From the NCBI GenBank assembly GCA_028622995.1, contig JAJQJQ010000007.1, positions 7,378,001 through 7,442,000 on the forward strand: a DNA stretch of 64,000 nucleotides. The letters run 5' to 3'. This document shows, in pieces, positions 37,620 to 47,856 of the stretch. The notes under the pieces are model-generated. The model was not told where the DNA came from and ran no database searches. It saw only the letters and a program-made list of their open reading frames with translations. Positions within the stretch are counted from its first letter, which is position 1; every line of letters begins with the position of its first letter. A program made the position numbers and the translations under genes. Source of the DNA: Panagrolaimus kolymaensis (taxonomy: Eukaryota > Nematoda > Chromadorea > Rhabditida > Panagrolaimidae).

Positions 37620-38681
37620 TCTATAGTACACAAGAAAAAACAGGGGTGCCTCCCTTCCCTCTTTTTTTAGCAAGCCTATTAAGTTATGTTTTCTAATCAT
37701 ATTAATAAGCATTAAAAATCATTATTATTGTGCTTTTTATATACTAATTAGTTAATAACTCATTTTTCATGTTTTTTCACTGTATTTTGACTAAAACTTT
37801 TTTTCCAACTTAAGGTCTAACTATAAAATTTATGTACACATTATAACACATAATAACGAATAGGATTTTGCTTGCGATTTGTAAATAAGTAAGCTATAAA
37901 TAGAGCATTTGGCATTCCCCAATCAATTTTTTGATGTAAAAATTGTGTTCAAACTTTTGTTGAAATTTTTTTTTGCAACATGCATTTTTCCTTCCCTTGC
38001 ATGTGTGACGCAATGGTGAAAGGCGGTGGATTTGCGAATGGAAAAAGTTCGAATCCTTGGAAGTAATAAAATTTTTTGAATATTTTTAACTATAAAATTA
38101 ATGGGAATATTATTAAAATATTATTAAATAATTTTTGGGTACCTTAAATATTCATAATTATGGAGAAATTTGCATAAAATGTGGATTTTTATACTTTTTT
38201 GAATGCAAATAATTATGAATCATCTGTGTATCGTTTTAAACGGAGAATTAATAATTTTTGGTATCTTTAATTATGCAAATTTAACATATAAATTTGCATA
38301 ATTAATTAATTTTAAGTAAAGTGCTTTTACTTTTGGGTGAATCTAAGGGAATAAAGTTTAACGAAGTTACCCAAAGTTTTACAAAACCCGATAAAGCCAT
38401 AAAGCTTATAAAAAAATTTAAGTGGATCAATTAAAAATGAGTGGTGAATCTTTTTGCATATGATGTTGGATCTCTCACCATTTAATGGATCTTTTGGTGG
38501 ATTATCATGGATCCTTGGATCATTAATAAGGAGAGCAGTATGACTTAGGCCATATCAAGGGGCGCGAAGCGCCCCTTTTTTTAAATTTTTCTTATGTCGT
38601 ATTGGGTATTAAATTAAAGGAATTATTTTTTTATTGTTATGGTATACCTATCTAATGTTAATTGACCCGTGGATCCACTGG
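37620..38681 (+). repeat. Array unit 22 (head B, tail 2), copy of unit 19
   Basis: Head TCTATAGTACACA, whereas unit 19 has TCCCCAGTACACA. The bodies are the same from about 37750. Hairpin at 38559-38575, CTGG at 38678-38681. Confidence 0.85.
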
Positions 38682-38682
38682 T

Positions 38683-39744
38683 TCCCCAGTACACATAAAA
38701 AAAGAGGGGTGCTCCCCTTCCTACTTTTTTCAACTGTTATATCTTTTTATGTTTTCTAACCATATTAATAAGGGTTAAAAATGATTATTATTGGGCTTTT
38801 TATATACTAATTAGTTAATAGTCGATTTTTCATGATTTTTCGCTGTATTTTGACTAAAACTTTTTTTCCAACTTAAGGTCTAACTATAAAATTTATGTAC
38901 ACATTATAACACATAATAACGAATAGGATTTTGCTTGCGATTTGTAAATAAGTAAGCTATAAATAGAGCATTTGGCATTCCCCAATCAATTTTTTGATGT
39001 AAAAATTGTGTTCAAACTTTTGTTGAAATTTTTTTTTGCAACATGCATTTTTCCTTCCCTTGCATGTGTGACGCAATGGTGAAAGGCGGTGGATTTGCGA
39101 ATGGAAAAAGTTCGAATCCTTGGAAGTAATAAAATTTTTTGAATATTTTTAACTATAAAATTAATGGGAATATTATTAAAATATTATTAAATAATTTTTG
39201 GGTACCTTAAATATTCATAATTATGGAGAAATTTGCATAAAATGTGGATTTTTATACTTTTTTGAATGCAAATAATTATGAATCATCTGTGTATCGTTTT
39301 AAACGGAGAATTAATAATTTTTGGTATCTTTAATTATGCAAATTTAACATATAAATTTGCATAATTAATTAATTTTAAGTAAAGTGCTTTTACTTTTGGG
39401 TGAATCTAAGGGAATAAAGTTTAACGAAGTTACCCAAAGTTTTACAAAACCCGATAAAGCCATAAAGCTTATAAAAAAATTTAAGTGGATCAATTAAAAA
39501 TGAGTGGTGAATCTTTTTGCATATGATGTTGGATCTCTCACCATTTAATGGATCTTTTGGTGGATTATCATGGATCCTTGGATCATTAATAAGGAGAGCA
39601 GTATGACTTAGGCCATATCAAGGGGCGCGAAGCGCCCCTTTTTTTAAATTTTTCTTATGTCGTATTGGGTATTAAATTAAAGGAATTATTTTTTTATTGT
39701 TATGGTATACCTATCTAATGTTAATTGACCCGTGGATCCACTGG
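38683..39744 (+). repeat. Array unit 23 (head B, tail 2), copy of unit 20
   Basis: Hairpin at 39622-39638, CTGG at 39741-39744. Offset of 3562 from unit 20. Confidence 0.85.
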
Positions 39745-39745
39745 T

Positions 39746-41180
39746 TCCTCTAAACACAGAAAAATTTATGGGAGGTTCCCATCCTATTAAAGTGGTTAGT
39801 AACTATCTTAAAACTAATAATATATCATTATTTAATGCTATTTATCATAATATCTTGGCTTTTTAACAATTAATTAGCATAATTTAAAGTTTTTCGCGAA
39901 AATCTCAGTTTTTTGACTAAAACTTTTTTTCCATCCAATGGTTTAACTATGAACTTTTGTAACGACATGTAAAAATATATATGGAATTTGATTTTCCTTG
40001 CCGTTTTTCCAATAAAGCCTCTGGGTATTTCAAAATCTTCTGCACAAAATTATTTTAAGGTCCAATTTTTTTTTTCAAAAAATCAATGAAAATTTTTTGC
40101 AACATGCATTTTCTCTTCCTTTGTCGCATTTGCTCAGTGGTGGAAGGCGGTGAACTTGCGAATGGATGAAAGTTCGAAACCTCTGCGATGTAAATAATTT
40201 TTTTGAATTTCTTTAACTATAAAATGGAGGGGAATATTATAATTAATTATAAAAATAATTTTTGGGTATATTTGGTTAATAAATATAAGGATAATTATGG
40301 AAAATTAGCATATTTTTTATATTTTTGACCCCAAACAATTATAAAACAATGGAAATTATTTTTAAAAGGGTTTTAAATAAATTTTTGCATATTTATTTAT
40401 GCAAAATATCGAAAATTTTGCATAATTATTTTTGTTTTACTTATAAAATGGTGGATAAATTTGGATATTCAAGTGAATTAAGGTTGATATTAGAGGAGTT
40501 TAGGTGGATATTTGAGAAAGTTTGTGTGGATTATCTCTCATGTTTTGGTGAATTTTTAATGGATCTTTTAACTGTTTTTGGTCTATTTTTATGGATCTTT
40601 TGGTGGATATTAGAAGAGCTACGGGTGGATATTTGACAAAGGTTGATCGATCTTTTGTTTTATTGATCTTTTGGGAAATGGATGTTTGGATGGATGTTTG
40701 GATGGATCTTTATATACCTTTTGGTGGATTATGATGGATCCTCGGGTGGATTTTTTATGGATTTTTGGGTGGATTTTTATCGATCTTTGAGTGGATTTTA
40801 AAAGATTTTTGGATGGATTTCAATGGTTTGGGTGGACTTTAATAGATCTTTTTATTGTATTTGGTGGATTTTAATGGACATTTGAAGAGCTTCAGGGTCC
40901 ACGGGTGGAGAATCTTGGATCTTTGGGTTGATGGATCTTTGGGTTGATGGATCTTTGGGTTGATGGATCTTTGGGTTGATGGATCTTTGGGTTGATGGAT
41001 CTTTGGGTTGATGGATCTTGGGGTTGATGGATCTTTGGGTTGATGGAACAAATTCGTCACTTCAAGGGGCGCGAAGCGCCCCTTTCATTCTTTTACTATA
41101 GATGTTTGGTATCAAAATGAAGTGCTCATTCTCCTTTATCTATGTGCCTATATTAATATACGTGGATCCCGTGTCACTGG
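39746..41180 (+). repeat. Array unit 24 (head A, tail 1), copy of unit 21
   Basis: Same 1435-bp length as unit 21. Minisatellite at 40917-41044, hairpin at 41066-41082, CTGG at 41177-41180. Confidence 0.85.
40917..41044 (+). repeat. 16-bp minisatellite, 8 copies (duplicate)
   Basis: Same copy number and same variant copy as 37355-37482, so the duplication is younger than the last change in repeat number. Confidence 0.95.
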
Positions 41181-41181
41181 T

Positions 41182-42214
41182 TCTATAGTACACAAGAAAA
41201 AACAGGGGTGCCTCCCTTCCCTCTTTTTTTAGCAAGCCTATTAAGTTATGTTTTCTAATCATATTAATAAGCATTAAAAATCATTATTATTGTGCTTTTT
41301 ATATACTAATTAGTTAATAACTCATTTTTCATGATTTTTCACTGTATTTTGACTAAAACTTTTTTTCCAACTAATTCTTTAACTATAAAATTTATGTACA
41401 CATTATAACCCATAATAACGAACATTATTTTCCTTTTAGATTGTCAATTAAAGGATCCGGGAATTTCTAAATCTTCTCTGAATTGATTTTTGGAGTGTAA
41501 AAATTTTTTCAAAACTTTCGTTGAAATTTTTTTTGCAACATGCATTTTTCCTTCCCTTGCATGTGTGACGCAATGGTGAAAGGCGGTGGATTTGCGAATG
41601 GAAAAAAGTTCGATTTCTTGGAAGTGATAAAATTTTATGAAAATTTTTAACTATAAAATTAATGGGAATATTATTAAAATATTATTAAATAATTTTTGGG
41701 TATCATAAATATTCATAATTATGGAGAAATTTGCATAAAATGTGGATCTTTATACTTTTTTGAATGCAAATAATTATGAATCGTTTGTGAATCGTTTTAA
41801 ATGGGGAATTAATAATTTTTGGTATCTTTAATTATGCAAATGTGAAATAAAAATTTGAATAATTAATTAATTTTGAGGAAGATGCTTTTACTTTTGCGTT
41901 AATCTAAGGGAATAAAGTTTAACAAAACCCGATAAAGCCTTGAAGCTTATAAAATTTTTTAAGTGGATCAATTAAAAATGAGTGTTGAATGTTTTTGCAT
42001 TAGTATGTTGGATCTCCCCGGTTACCATTTAATGGATTTTTTGGTGAAATATCATGGATCCTTGGATCATTATGAAAGATAGTAGGATCACCAAGACCAT
42101 TTCAATGGGCCTTTTTTTATTATTCTTTTGTCGTATTTGGTATCAAATTAAAGGAATTTTTTTTTATTGTTGTGGCATCCCTATTTAATATTAATTGACC
42201 CGTGGATCCACTGG
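41182..42214 (+). repeat. Array unit 25 (head B, tail 2)
   Basis: Head TCTATAGTACACA. The hairpin is lost: only TTTCAATGGGCC plus a T run remains at about 42099-42117. CTGG at 42211-42214. Confidence 0.85.
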
Positions 42215-42524
42215 TTTCACTGTACCTAAAAAAATTTGGTAGTGATCATCAGCCAACTACAGTGGGCTTTAGTAACTATATAAAAGTTTACATATTTAGA
42301 ATCCTCATTAAAAATGATTATTACTAGGCAAGAAGCGTCCCTTCGGGCCGCCATGATGCTTGTTCCATTGCATGATAAAAATGTAAGATCTCTTTCTTTT
42401 TATAACTTGTTTTTCAATCGCAATGTACATATATAGGCTCAATATCTAAGTACAACTTCAAAGTATTATTTATTATTACAATTACATTTTAAAACATATA
42501 TATTAAATAAGTAAAATCGAAAAA

Positions 42525-43262
42525 TTAAATTTTCTTATTACGGAGGCTTTTCTTTTCATTTTCTTTAGTTGAAGGTGCATAAGCTGAGCCAGCAGAAATA
42601 TGTGGATCCCGAACGATTGCATCATTAACATTTTGAAATTGAAGAGCAGCAGCAGGATATGCTTGAGGATGAGCAACGGGATTAGCTTGAGGTGCAGCAG
42701 CAGGAATTGCTTTAGGTGCAACAGCAGGAGTTGCTTGAGGTGGAGCAGCAGGATTTGCTTGAGGTGGAGCAGCAGGATTTGTCTGAGGAAGAGGAGCAAC
42801 ATAAGAAGAAGGTTGTTCAGGAACAGGCACTACAACAATTTGAGGATGTGTCGGCGGAAGAATAGATGCCATTTGGTTGATATCGACATGTTCATAACGA
42901 TGACCAATAAGGATGAACGTCATATCTAAAAAATTCAACGTTTTAGTAGCAAATAAAAAGAAAAACTTACCTATTTTAACCATATCACCATCAATAATAA
43001 CAATGTCATGAACTTTGAGATCAGGCGCAGTTTTCATTTCAACTTCAAGAGCTTTGCCATCATAGTCACCAAGCATAAAAGCAAAACCATTGCCATCGCG
43101 TTGAGGTAAAGTTGAAACAGCACCACGAACCTTGACATTTGTCTTTTGCAATTGAAGAAGACCAAAATTTTTGATAATATTTGGAGCACCAAGAGAAAAC
43201 ACTACATCAATTTTTGTTTTGGAAGTGGTGTGGACTTCGATATCAAGATCATCAGGTCGCAT
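42525..43262 (-). CDS. OB-fold-like protein (possibly RPA-like), spliced, in the second Helitron
   Basis: Exon 1 starts at the ATG at 43262 and ends near 42971. A short intron, GTAAGTTT...TTTTTTAG on the minus strand, separates it from exon 2, which ends at 42525. Read through the splice, the product continues VKIDMTFILIGHRYEH. The middle, VRGAVS...FAFMLGDYDG...VHDIVIIDG, has the hydrophobic and Gly-Asp pattern of an OB-fold single-strand DNA-binding domain. Many animal and plant Helitrons carry RPA-like genes, so that role fits, but I assign it by pattern only. The C-terminal third is Ala-Pro-Gln repeats of about eight residues. The first 61 bases overlap the ORF at 43202-44185 in another frame. 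Confidence 0.5.
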   Translation of the reverse strand: MRPDDLDIEVHTTSKTKIDVVFSLGAPNIIKNFGLLQLQKTNVKVRGAVSTLPQRDGNGFAFMLGDYDGKALEVEMKTAPDLKVHDIVIIDGDMVKIGKFFFLFATKTLNFLDMTFILIGHRYEHVDINQMASILPPTHPQIVVVPVPEQPSSYVAPLPQTNPAAPPQANPAAPPQATPAVAPKAIPAAAPQANPVAHPQAYPAAALQFQNVNDAIVRDPHISAGSAYAPSTKENEKKSLRNKKI

Positions 43263-44185
43263 TGTATAGTTGTTGGATACACGACGTTGGCAGTTTTCCG
43301 AGGATCGACTCCCTTTTTAAGGCTAAAATGCATTGATAAATTTAAAGGTGGAGTCCCATTTTGAGCTGCTAAAGTTTGTTGCGTTTCATATTGTTCATAC
43401 ATCATTTTAAAAGCTTGGGCATGACAATTTATTCGACTCAAAGTAATCGATAAAATTTTAGTGATTTCGGGATTAAGTTGTGAAAATGTTTGTAACCGTG
43501 TTTCAGCCGCTTCAAGTGGATCGGTGAAATATAACTGACCAAATGATTTATTTTCGTTTTCTGCGTTTCTTAAAGCAGTATTGATTTGGTTATAAACTTG
43601 ACCTTGAACAACGAAAGAGTAAGGTCCTGGACGATTAATTCCAAAATTAACAATATTTGCATTAAATGAAGCAAAAGCATGGGCACTGTTATAAGGTCTA
43701 ATCTTTTCTCTGAATTCTTTAATATCGAAAAGCTTTTTAAATTCTTCAGGATATGGAAGTTCAGCAGATAAACTTAAGCTACTGCCATGCTGACAACATA
43801 AGCTAAAAGATAAACCTTTGTTGCTTACTTTTTCACTTTCAAAATGCTTTGATTTACAATGCATGCATTCCAAATTCATAGGTCCAAGATAATGTTGCTG
43901 TGTATCATCGTCAACTTCTTTGCCTCCTGCTGTTATTTGATGTTTTGGTCTTCGTTTATTTTGCATGCGATTACGTAAACTGTCATTTTCTGCGGCTTTT
44001 TCAGCTTCAGATAATGTGGATCTTCTATTTTGTATACGCTCACGTGCACTTTCGTTTACTATTTGTTTTTGTTGCAATGGCATGTTAGATCTTCTTGTTC
44101 GATCTTTTTCATTTTTTCGCCTTTTTAGTTCTGCTTGATGAGCAGCTTCTTGAGAAGCAGTTCTTTTAATTGCTTTTCTTGGCAT
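43202..44185 (-). CDS. Helitron N-terminal-region-like protein (zinc motif, no Rep or helicase)
   Basis: 327 residues. A basic, Arg-rich start (1-100) resembles a nuclear localisation region. Then come CMHCKSKHF and SLCCQHG, a Cys-rich zinc motif, followed by P-EEFKKLF, FREKIRPYNSAHAFAS and the GQLYFTD segment. This order is the conserved region that precedes the Rep nuclease in most Helitron proteins. No YPLFF-like motif, Rep or helicase follows in any frame before the OB-fold-like gene. It is either a truncated replicase or a stand-alone accessory protein. ATG at 44185; no in-frame stops. Confidence 0.75.
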   Translation of the reverse strand: MPRKAIKRTASQEAAHQAELKRRKNEKDRTRRSNMPLQQKQIVNESARERIQNRRSTLSEAEKAAENDSLRNRMQNKRRPKHQITAGGKEVDDDTQQHYLGPMNLECMHCKSKHFESEKVSNKGLSFSLCCQHGSSLSLSAELPYPEEFKKLFDIKEFREKIRPYNSAHAFASFNANIVNFGINRPGPYSFVVQGQVYNQINTALRNAENENKSFGQLYFTDPLEAAETRLQTFSQLNPEITKILSITLSRINCHAQAFKMMYEQYETQQTLAAQNGTPPLNLSMHFSLKKGVDPRKTANVVYPTTIQCDLMILISKSTPLPKQKLM

Positions 44186-45645
44186 TTAAATATTACAAAA
44201 AAGGGTACAAAAAAGGGTACAAAAAAGAAAAAGAATAATAATATATAAGCGAATTATCGAAGCCCAGTTGCCCAGGGATTGCGGCCAAAAGCAGTTGAAA
44301 CCACTTAACCTGATCTGATAGCCAAAGTTTCCAATGGTACAGTTCAAAAAGCAAAATTTATTTTATAACAAAATCTGGTTTTTGTGTGTGAACTTTAAGC
44401 GAGAGCGTTGAGGTCACCGTTTGCGAGCAAGCTTGCAAACTTTATCTGAAGCTTTTTCTTTGTCATGCTCGTCTTTTATTGAGTTTTTGAGTATGCAAAA
44501 TTAACATAAATCATTCCATTGCGCTTTTGAAAGAAAATTTTTCTTTCATTCATATTATGCAAATTTTTTCATTTTTTTGTAAACTTTCCCATGATCGATT
44601 TCCGAGCTCGAACGCACAATCAAAATTACTAGGAAGGATTATCTATTTAACATATTTTAATTAGCATAATTAAAAAATCACCAAAAAAACATGTATTTTG
44701 ACTAAAACTTTTTTTCCACAATATCGAATAACTATGAAACTCAATCACATTAATTTCCTCCATATTTAGAATTTGATTTTCCTAATGAAATTTACATAAA
44801 AGTTTCCAGGAATTTCAAAATCTTCACTCACATTATTTTTTGAAGGTCCAAAATTTTTTTTCAAAATCAATGAAATTTTTTTGCAACATGCGTTTTCCCT
44901 TCCTTTGTTTGATTTGCTCAGTGGTGGAAGGCGGTGGATTGAAAGAAAGATGAAAGTTCGAAACCCGGGAGATGAAAATAATTATTTTGAATATGTTTAA
45001 CTAAAAAATAGAGGGGAACGTTACTAAAATAATTTATACAAATTTATGAACACATTTTTGACCCAATATAACCGAAAAATTAAAGAAAATTAGCATATTT
45101 TAAACTTTTTTTCACCATTTTTCTATAAAACTTTAAAAAAATCATTTTGAAATGTTTTATAAACTATTTTCAAATTATCTTAATGTTTATGGGTGGATTT
45201 TAATGGATCTTTTAACTGTTTTGGGAGAGTTTTAAAGGATCCTTGGGGATCTTGGAAATGATGGATCTTTAGGGATTTTCATGGATCTTTTAACTATTTT
45301 TCTGTGTGTGGATCGATCTTTGGGTGGAATGGATCTTTGGATGGAATGGATCTTTGGGTGAATTGGATCTTTGGGTGAATTGGATTTTCGAGGATGTTTG
45401 GGTGGATATATCTTTGGAGATCTTCGGTTGGTTAAATTTTTGGGGATCTATGGGTGAATGGATCTTTGAGTGAATGGATCCTTGGGTTGATGGATCTTTT
45501 TACGGTTATGGGTGGATTTTCATGGATCCTTCAACTATCACGATATACCACAAATCACAACAAAATGAACGAAGGCTGAGGACCGGCACGAAGTGCCGGG
45601 CCGAAAGCATTCTCTTATTCTATTAGGATATGTGGATCCACTGGT

Positions 45646-46528
45646 TTCACTGTACACATAAAAATTTGGTACCTACGCCCATACCACTTTTTCCCCGTTC
45701 ATATATCTCAATTTTTTTTACAGATTCTGAATCCGTAGACTATAGGGATCATTCTCCAGCGAACAATTATCAAAAAATATGCAAATTTTTTTTCATCAAA
45801 AAAACATGTTTTTTGACTAAAACTTTTTCCCCAACTAATGGACTAACTATGAAACTTTGGAATTGAGACCCACATATTATTTGGGTACTTATTTTCCTTT
45901 TAGAATTAATTAAACCTACTATTCAAAAAACATTCTAATTGACTCATGTGTTTTTTTTGGTACCAAATTTCACCAAATTTTCGAAAAAATTTTGCAACAT
46001 GCGTCTTTTCCTTTGTAGCTTTGGCGCAATGGTGAAGGCCAAGGACTGCCAAAAGGAAAAAAGAAAGAAAGTTCGAATCCCCAGAAGTTATTAAAAATAA
46101 TTTGAATATGTTTAATTAGAAAATGAAGGGGAATATTATTAAAATAATTTATGCAAATTTATGGACACCTTTTTGACCAAATATTATCGAATAATTAAGG
46201 AAAATTTGCATATTTTCTACTTTTTTGCACCATTTATCCATAAAAACATTAAAGAATCGTTTTGAAATGTTTTTTAAACTATTTTCAAATTATCTTAATG
46301 TTTATGGGTGGATTTTAATGGATATTTTAACTATTTTTCTGTGTGTGGATCGATCTTTGGGTGGATTGGATCTTTGGGTGGATTGGATCTTTGGGTGGAT
46401 TTTCATGGATCCCACAAATATCTCAAAAATACTACAAATCCCAACAAAATGAACGAAGGCTGAGGTCCGGCACGAAGTGCCGGGCCGAAAGCTTTCTCTT
46501 ATTCTATTAGGATATGTGGATCCACTGG
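45646..46528 (+). repeat. Array unit 27 (head C, tail 3), shortest unit
   Basis: 883 bp. tRNA-like segment at about 46015-46080, hairpin CCGGCACGAAGTGCCGG at 46467-46483, CTGG at 46525-46528. Only three 17-bp repeat copies remain near 46350-46400. Confidence 0.85.
46021..46080 (+). other. tRNA-like segment with A- and B-box motifs (head-C units)
   Basis: TTGGCGCAATGGTGAAGGCC and GTTCGAATCC. This version is closest to consensus A and B boxes, but the spacer is longer and A-rich. The unit-28 copy near 46908-46965 has changed bases in both boxes. Confidence 0.6.
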
Positions 46529-46529
46529 T

Positions 46530-47579
46530 TTCACTGTACACATAAAAATTTGGTACCTACGCCCATACCACTTTTTCCCCGTTCATATATCTCAATTTTT
46601 TTTACAGATTCTGAATCCGTAGACTATAGGGATCATTCTCCAGCGAACAGATATCAAAAAATATGAAAAATTTTTTTCACGCTAAAAACATGTTTTTTGA
46701 CTAAAACTTTTTTTCCAACTAATGATCTAACTATGAAACTTTGGAATTGAGACCCACATATAATTTGGATACTTATTTTCCTTTTAGAATTAATTAAACC
46801 TACTATTCAAAAAACATTCTAATTGACTAATCTGTTTTTTTTGGTACCAAATTTCACCAAATTTTCGAAAATTTTTTGCAACATGCTTCTTTTCCTTTGT
46901 AGCTTTGGCGCAATGGTGAAGCCTAAGGACTGCCAAAAGGAAAAAAGTAAGAAAGTTCGAACTCCCGGAAGTGACTAAAACGAATTTGAATATGTTTAAC
47001 TATAAAATGAAGGGGAATATTATTAAAATAATTATGCTAAATTTTTGACTTAATTAGAATAATAAAAAAGCGATAATTATCTAAAAATTAGCATATTTTT
47101 AATGTTTTTGACCCAAAACAATTATAAATGAATGGGGAATTTTGTTTAAGAGGGTTTTAAATAAATTTTTTCATATTTTAATATGCAAATTAAATTAAAA
47201 AATTTACATAAGTGTAAATTATGAAGGGTCTTTGGTAGATCTTAATGGATCTTTGGGTGGCTTATGATGGATCCTCAGACGAATTTCAATGGATCTTTTG
47301 ACTGTTTTGGGTGGATTTCCCGGCATCCTTGGGTTGATGGATCTTTGCGTGAATGGATCTTGGATCTTTGGGGATCTTTGGGTGGATAGATCGTAAGGTG
47401 GATAGATCGTAAGGTGGATAGATCATTGGGTGGATTGGATCTTTGGGTGAATTTCCATGGATCCCCCAACTATCTCGATATTTCACAAATCCCAACAAAA
47501 TGAACGAAGGTGGAGGTCCGGCACGAAGTGCCGGACCGAAACCCTTCTCTTATTCTATTAGGATATGTGGATCCACTGG
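46530..47579 (+). repeat. Array unit 28 (head C, tail 3), last unit
   Basis: Hairpin CCGGCACGAAGTGCCGG at 47518-47534 extends to a perfect 10-bp stem (GGT...ACC). CTGG at 47576-47579, then T and unrelated sequence. This fixes the right boundary of the unit. Confidence 0.85.
47518..47534 (+). other. Second hairpin type, representative
   Basis: CCGGCAC-GAA-GTGCCGG, flanked by GGT and ACC that extend the stem to ten pairs. Other copies are at 6347-6363, 45583-45599 and 46467-46483. A different stem with the same loop occupies the same place in the unit. Confidence 0.9.
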
Positions 47580-47654
47580 TTATTATTTACTAAAAAGTAT
47601 GATATTAAAAAAGAAGAAGTGATTATTGTGTAAAAATTTGTTTTGTTTTAACAA

Positions 47655-47692
47655 CAAGCAGGTTCGCCTCCCTACGGGAGGCTCTCTGCTTG
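47655..47692. other. Nested inverted repeat beside the array end
   Basis: Inner stem GCCTCCC-TAC-GGGAGGC (47666-47682) within outer arms CAAGCAG and CTGCTTG. It lies between the array end and the helicase remnant and may belong to that element's end, although no CTRR sits at the expected distance. Confidence 0.6.
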
Positions 47693-47856
47693 TCAAATAA
47701 AACTTTTACCTTTTCTTTGATTTTATTTTGACTAAGTCTTAGTTAGCAATAACAGCCATAAGCCTTTTCACCGCGGCAAGGTGCTTAGTCACCGAAAAGG
47801 AACCCCCATTTTTAAATGGCAAGGGGCGTGCCACCTTCTTTTCAATTTACTTTTTT

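Larger units (their letters stand above)
34190..41310 (+). repeat. 3562-bp higher-order tandem duplication
   Basis: Units 19-21 are repeated as units 22-24 with a constant 3562-bp offset: hairpins at 34997, 36060, 37504 recur at 38559, 39622, 41066. The copies look identical wherever I compared them, including minisatellite copy number. Approximate limits are 34190-37751 and 37752-41310. Confidence 0.9.
42324..44638 (-). mobile_element. Second Helitron with canonical ends, non-autonomous
   Basis: On its own (minus) strand it starts TCCTTCCTAGTAATTTTG at 44638. It ends with the hairpin GCGGCCC-GAA-GGGACGC, seven bases, then CTAG at 42324. It is flanked by A at its 5' side and T at its 3' side, the canonical Helitron A/T target, and no target bases are duplicated. 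It carries two ORFs but no Rep or helicase, so it needs a helper. Its hairpin has the same GAA loop as the array hairpins. Confidence 0.8.
42216..45644 (+). repeat. Array unit 26 (head C, tail 3), split by a Helitron
   Basis: Left part 42216-42323 and right part 44639-45644 together give a unit of about 1114 bp. The second-type hairpin CCGGCACGAAGTGCCGG is at 45583-45599. CTGG at 45641-45644. The spacer T is followed by TTCACTGTAC, so the head may begin one base later than in other groups. Confidence 0.8.
1..47579 (+). repeat. Head-to-tail array of Helitron-like units (about 28 plus a partial first unit)
   Basis: All units have the same orientation. Boundaries are defined by a 3' end ...GGATCC(x)ACTGG, one spacer T, and a 5' head beginning TC. 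Three head groups occur: A (TCCTCTAAACACA), B (TCCCCAGTACACA or TCTATAGTACACA) and C (TCACTGTACACA or TCCACTGTACACA). Four tails occur: tail 1 (GTGGATCCCGTGTCACTGG), tail 2 (ATTGACCCGTGGATCCACTGG), tail 3 (CTATTAGGATATGTGGATCC then ACTGG) and tail 4 (ACATTTGTGGATCCACTGG). Unit lengths run from about 880 to 2200 bp. Independent support for the boundaries: the array restarts exactly at a head at 14815 and stops exactly at CTGG at 47579. TC...CTRR ends suggest Helitron relatives. The hairpin lies 40-160 bases inside the 3' end rather than about 10, which is atypical, so a satellite that merely contains these motifs remains an alternative. Confidence 0.8.

Noticed and set aside
44250..44400. Possible structural RNA in the GC-richer stretch near 44260-44340
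   Set aside because: It lies in the leader of the second Helitron and I could not match it to any RNA family or fold it convincingly.
1..47579. CRISPR array
   Set aside because: Repeats are contiguous or about 1 kb apart, without uniform short spacers, and the genome is eukaryotic with introns.
1..47579. Canonical nematode telomere (TTAGGC)n
   Set aside because: No tandem TTAGGC seen.
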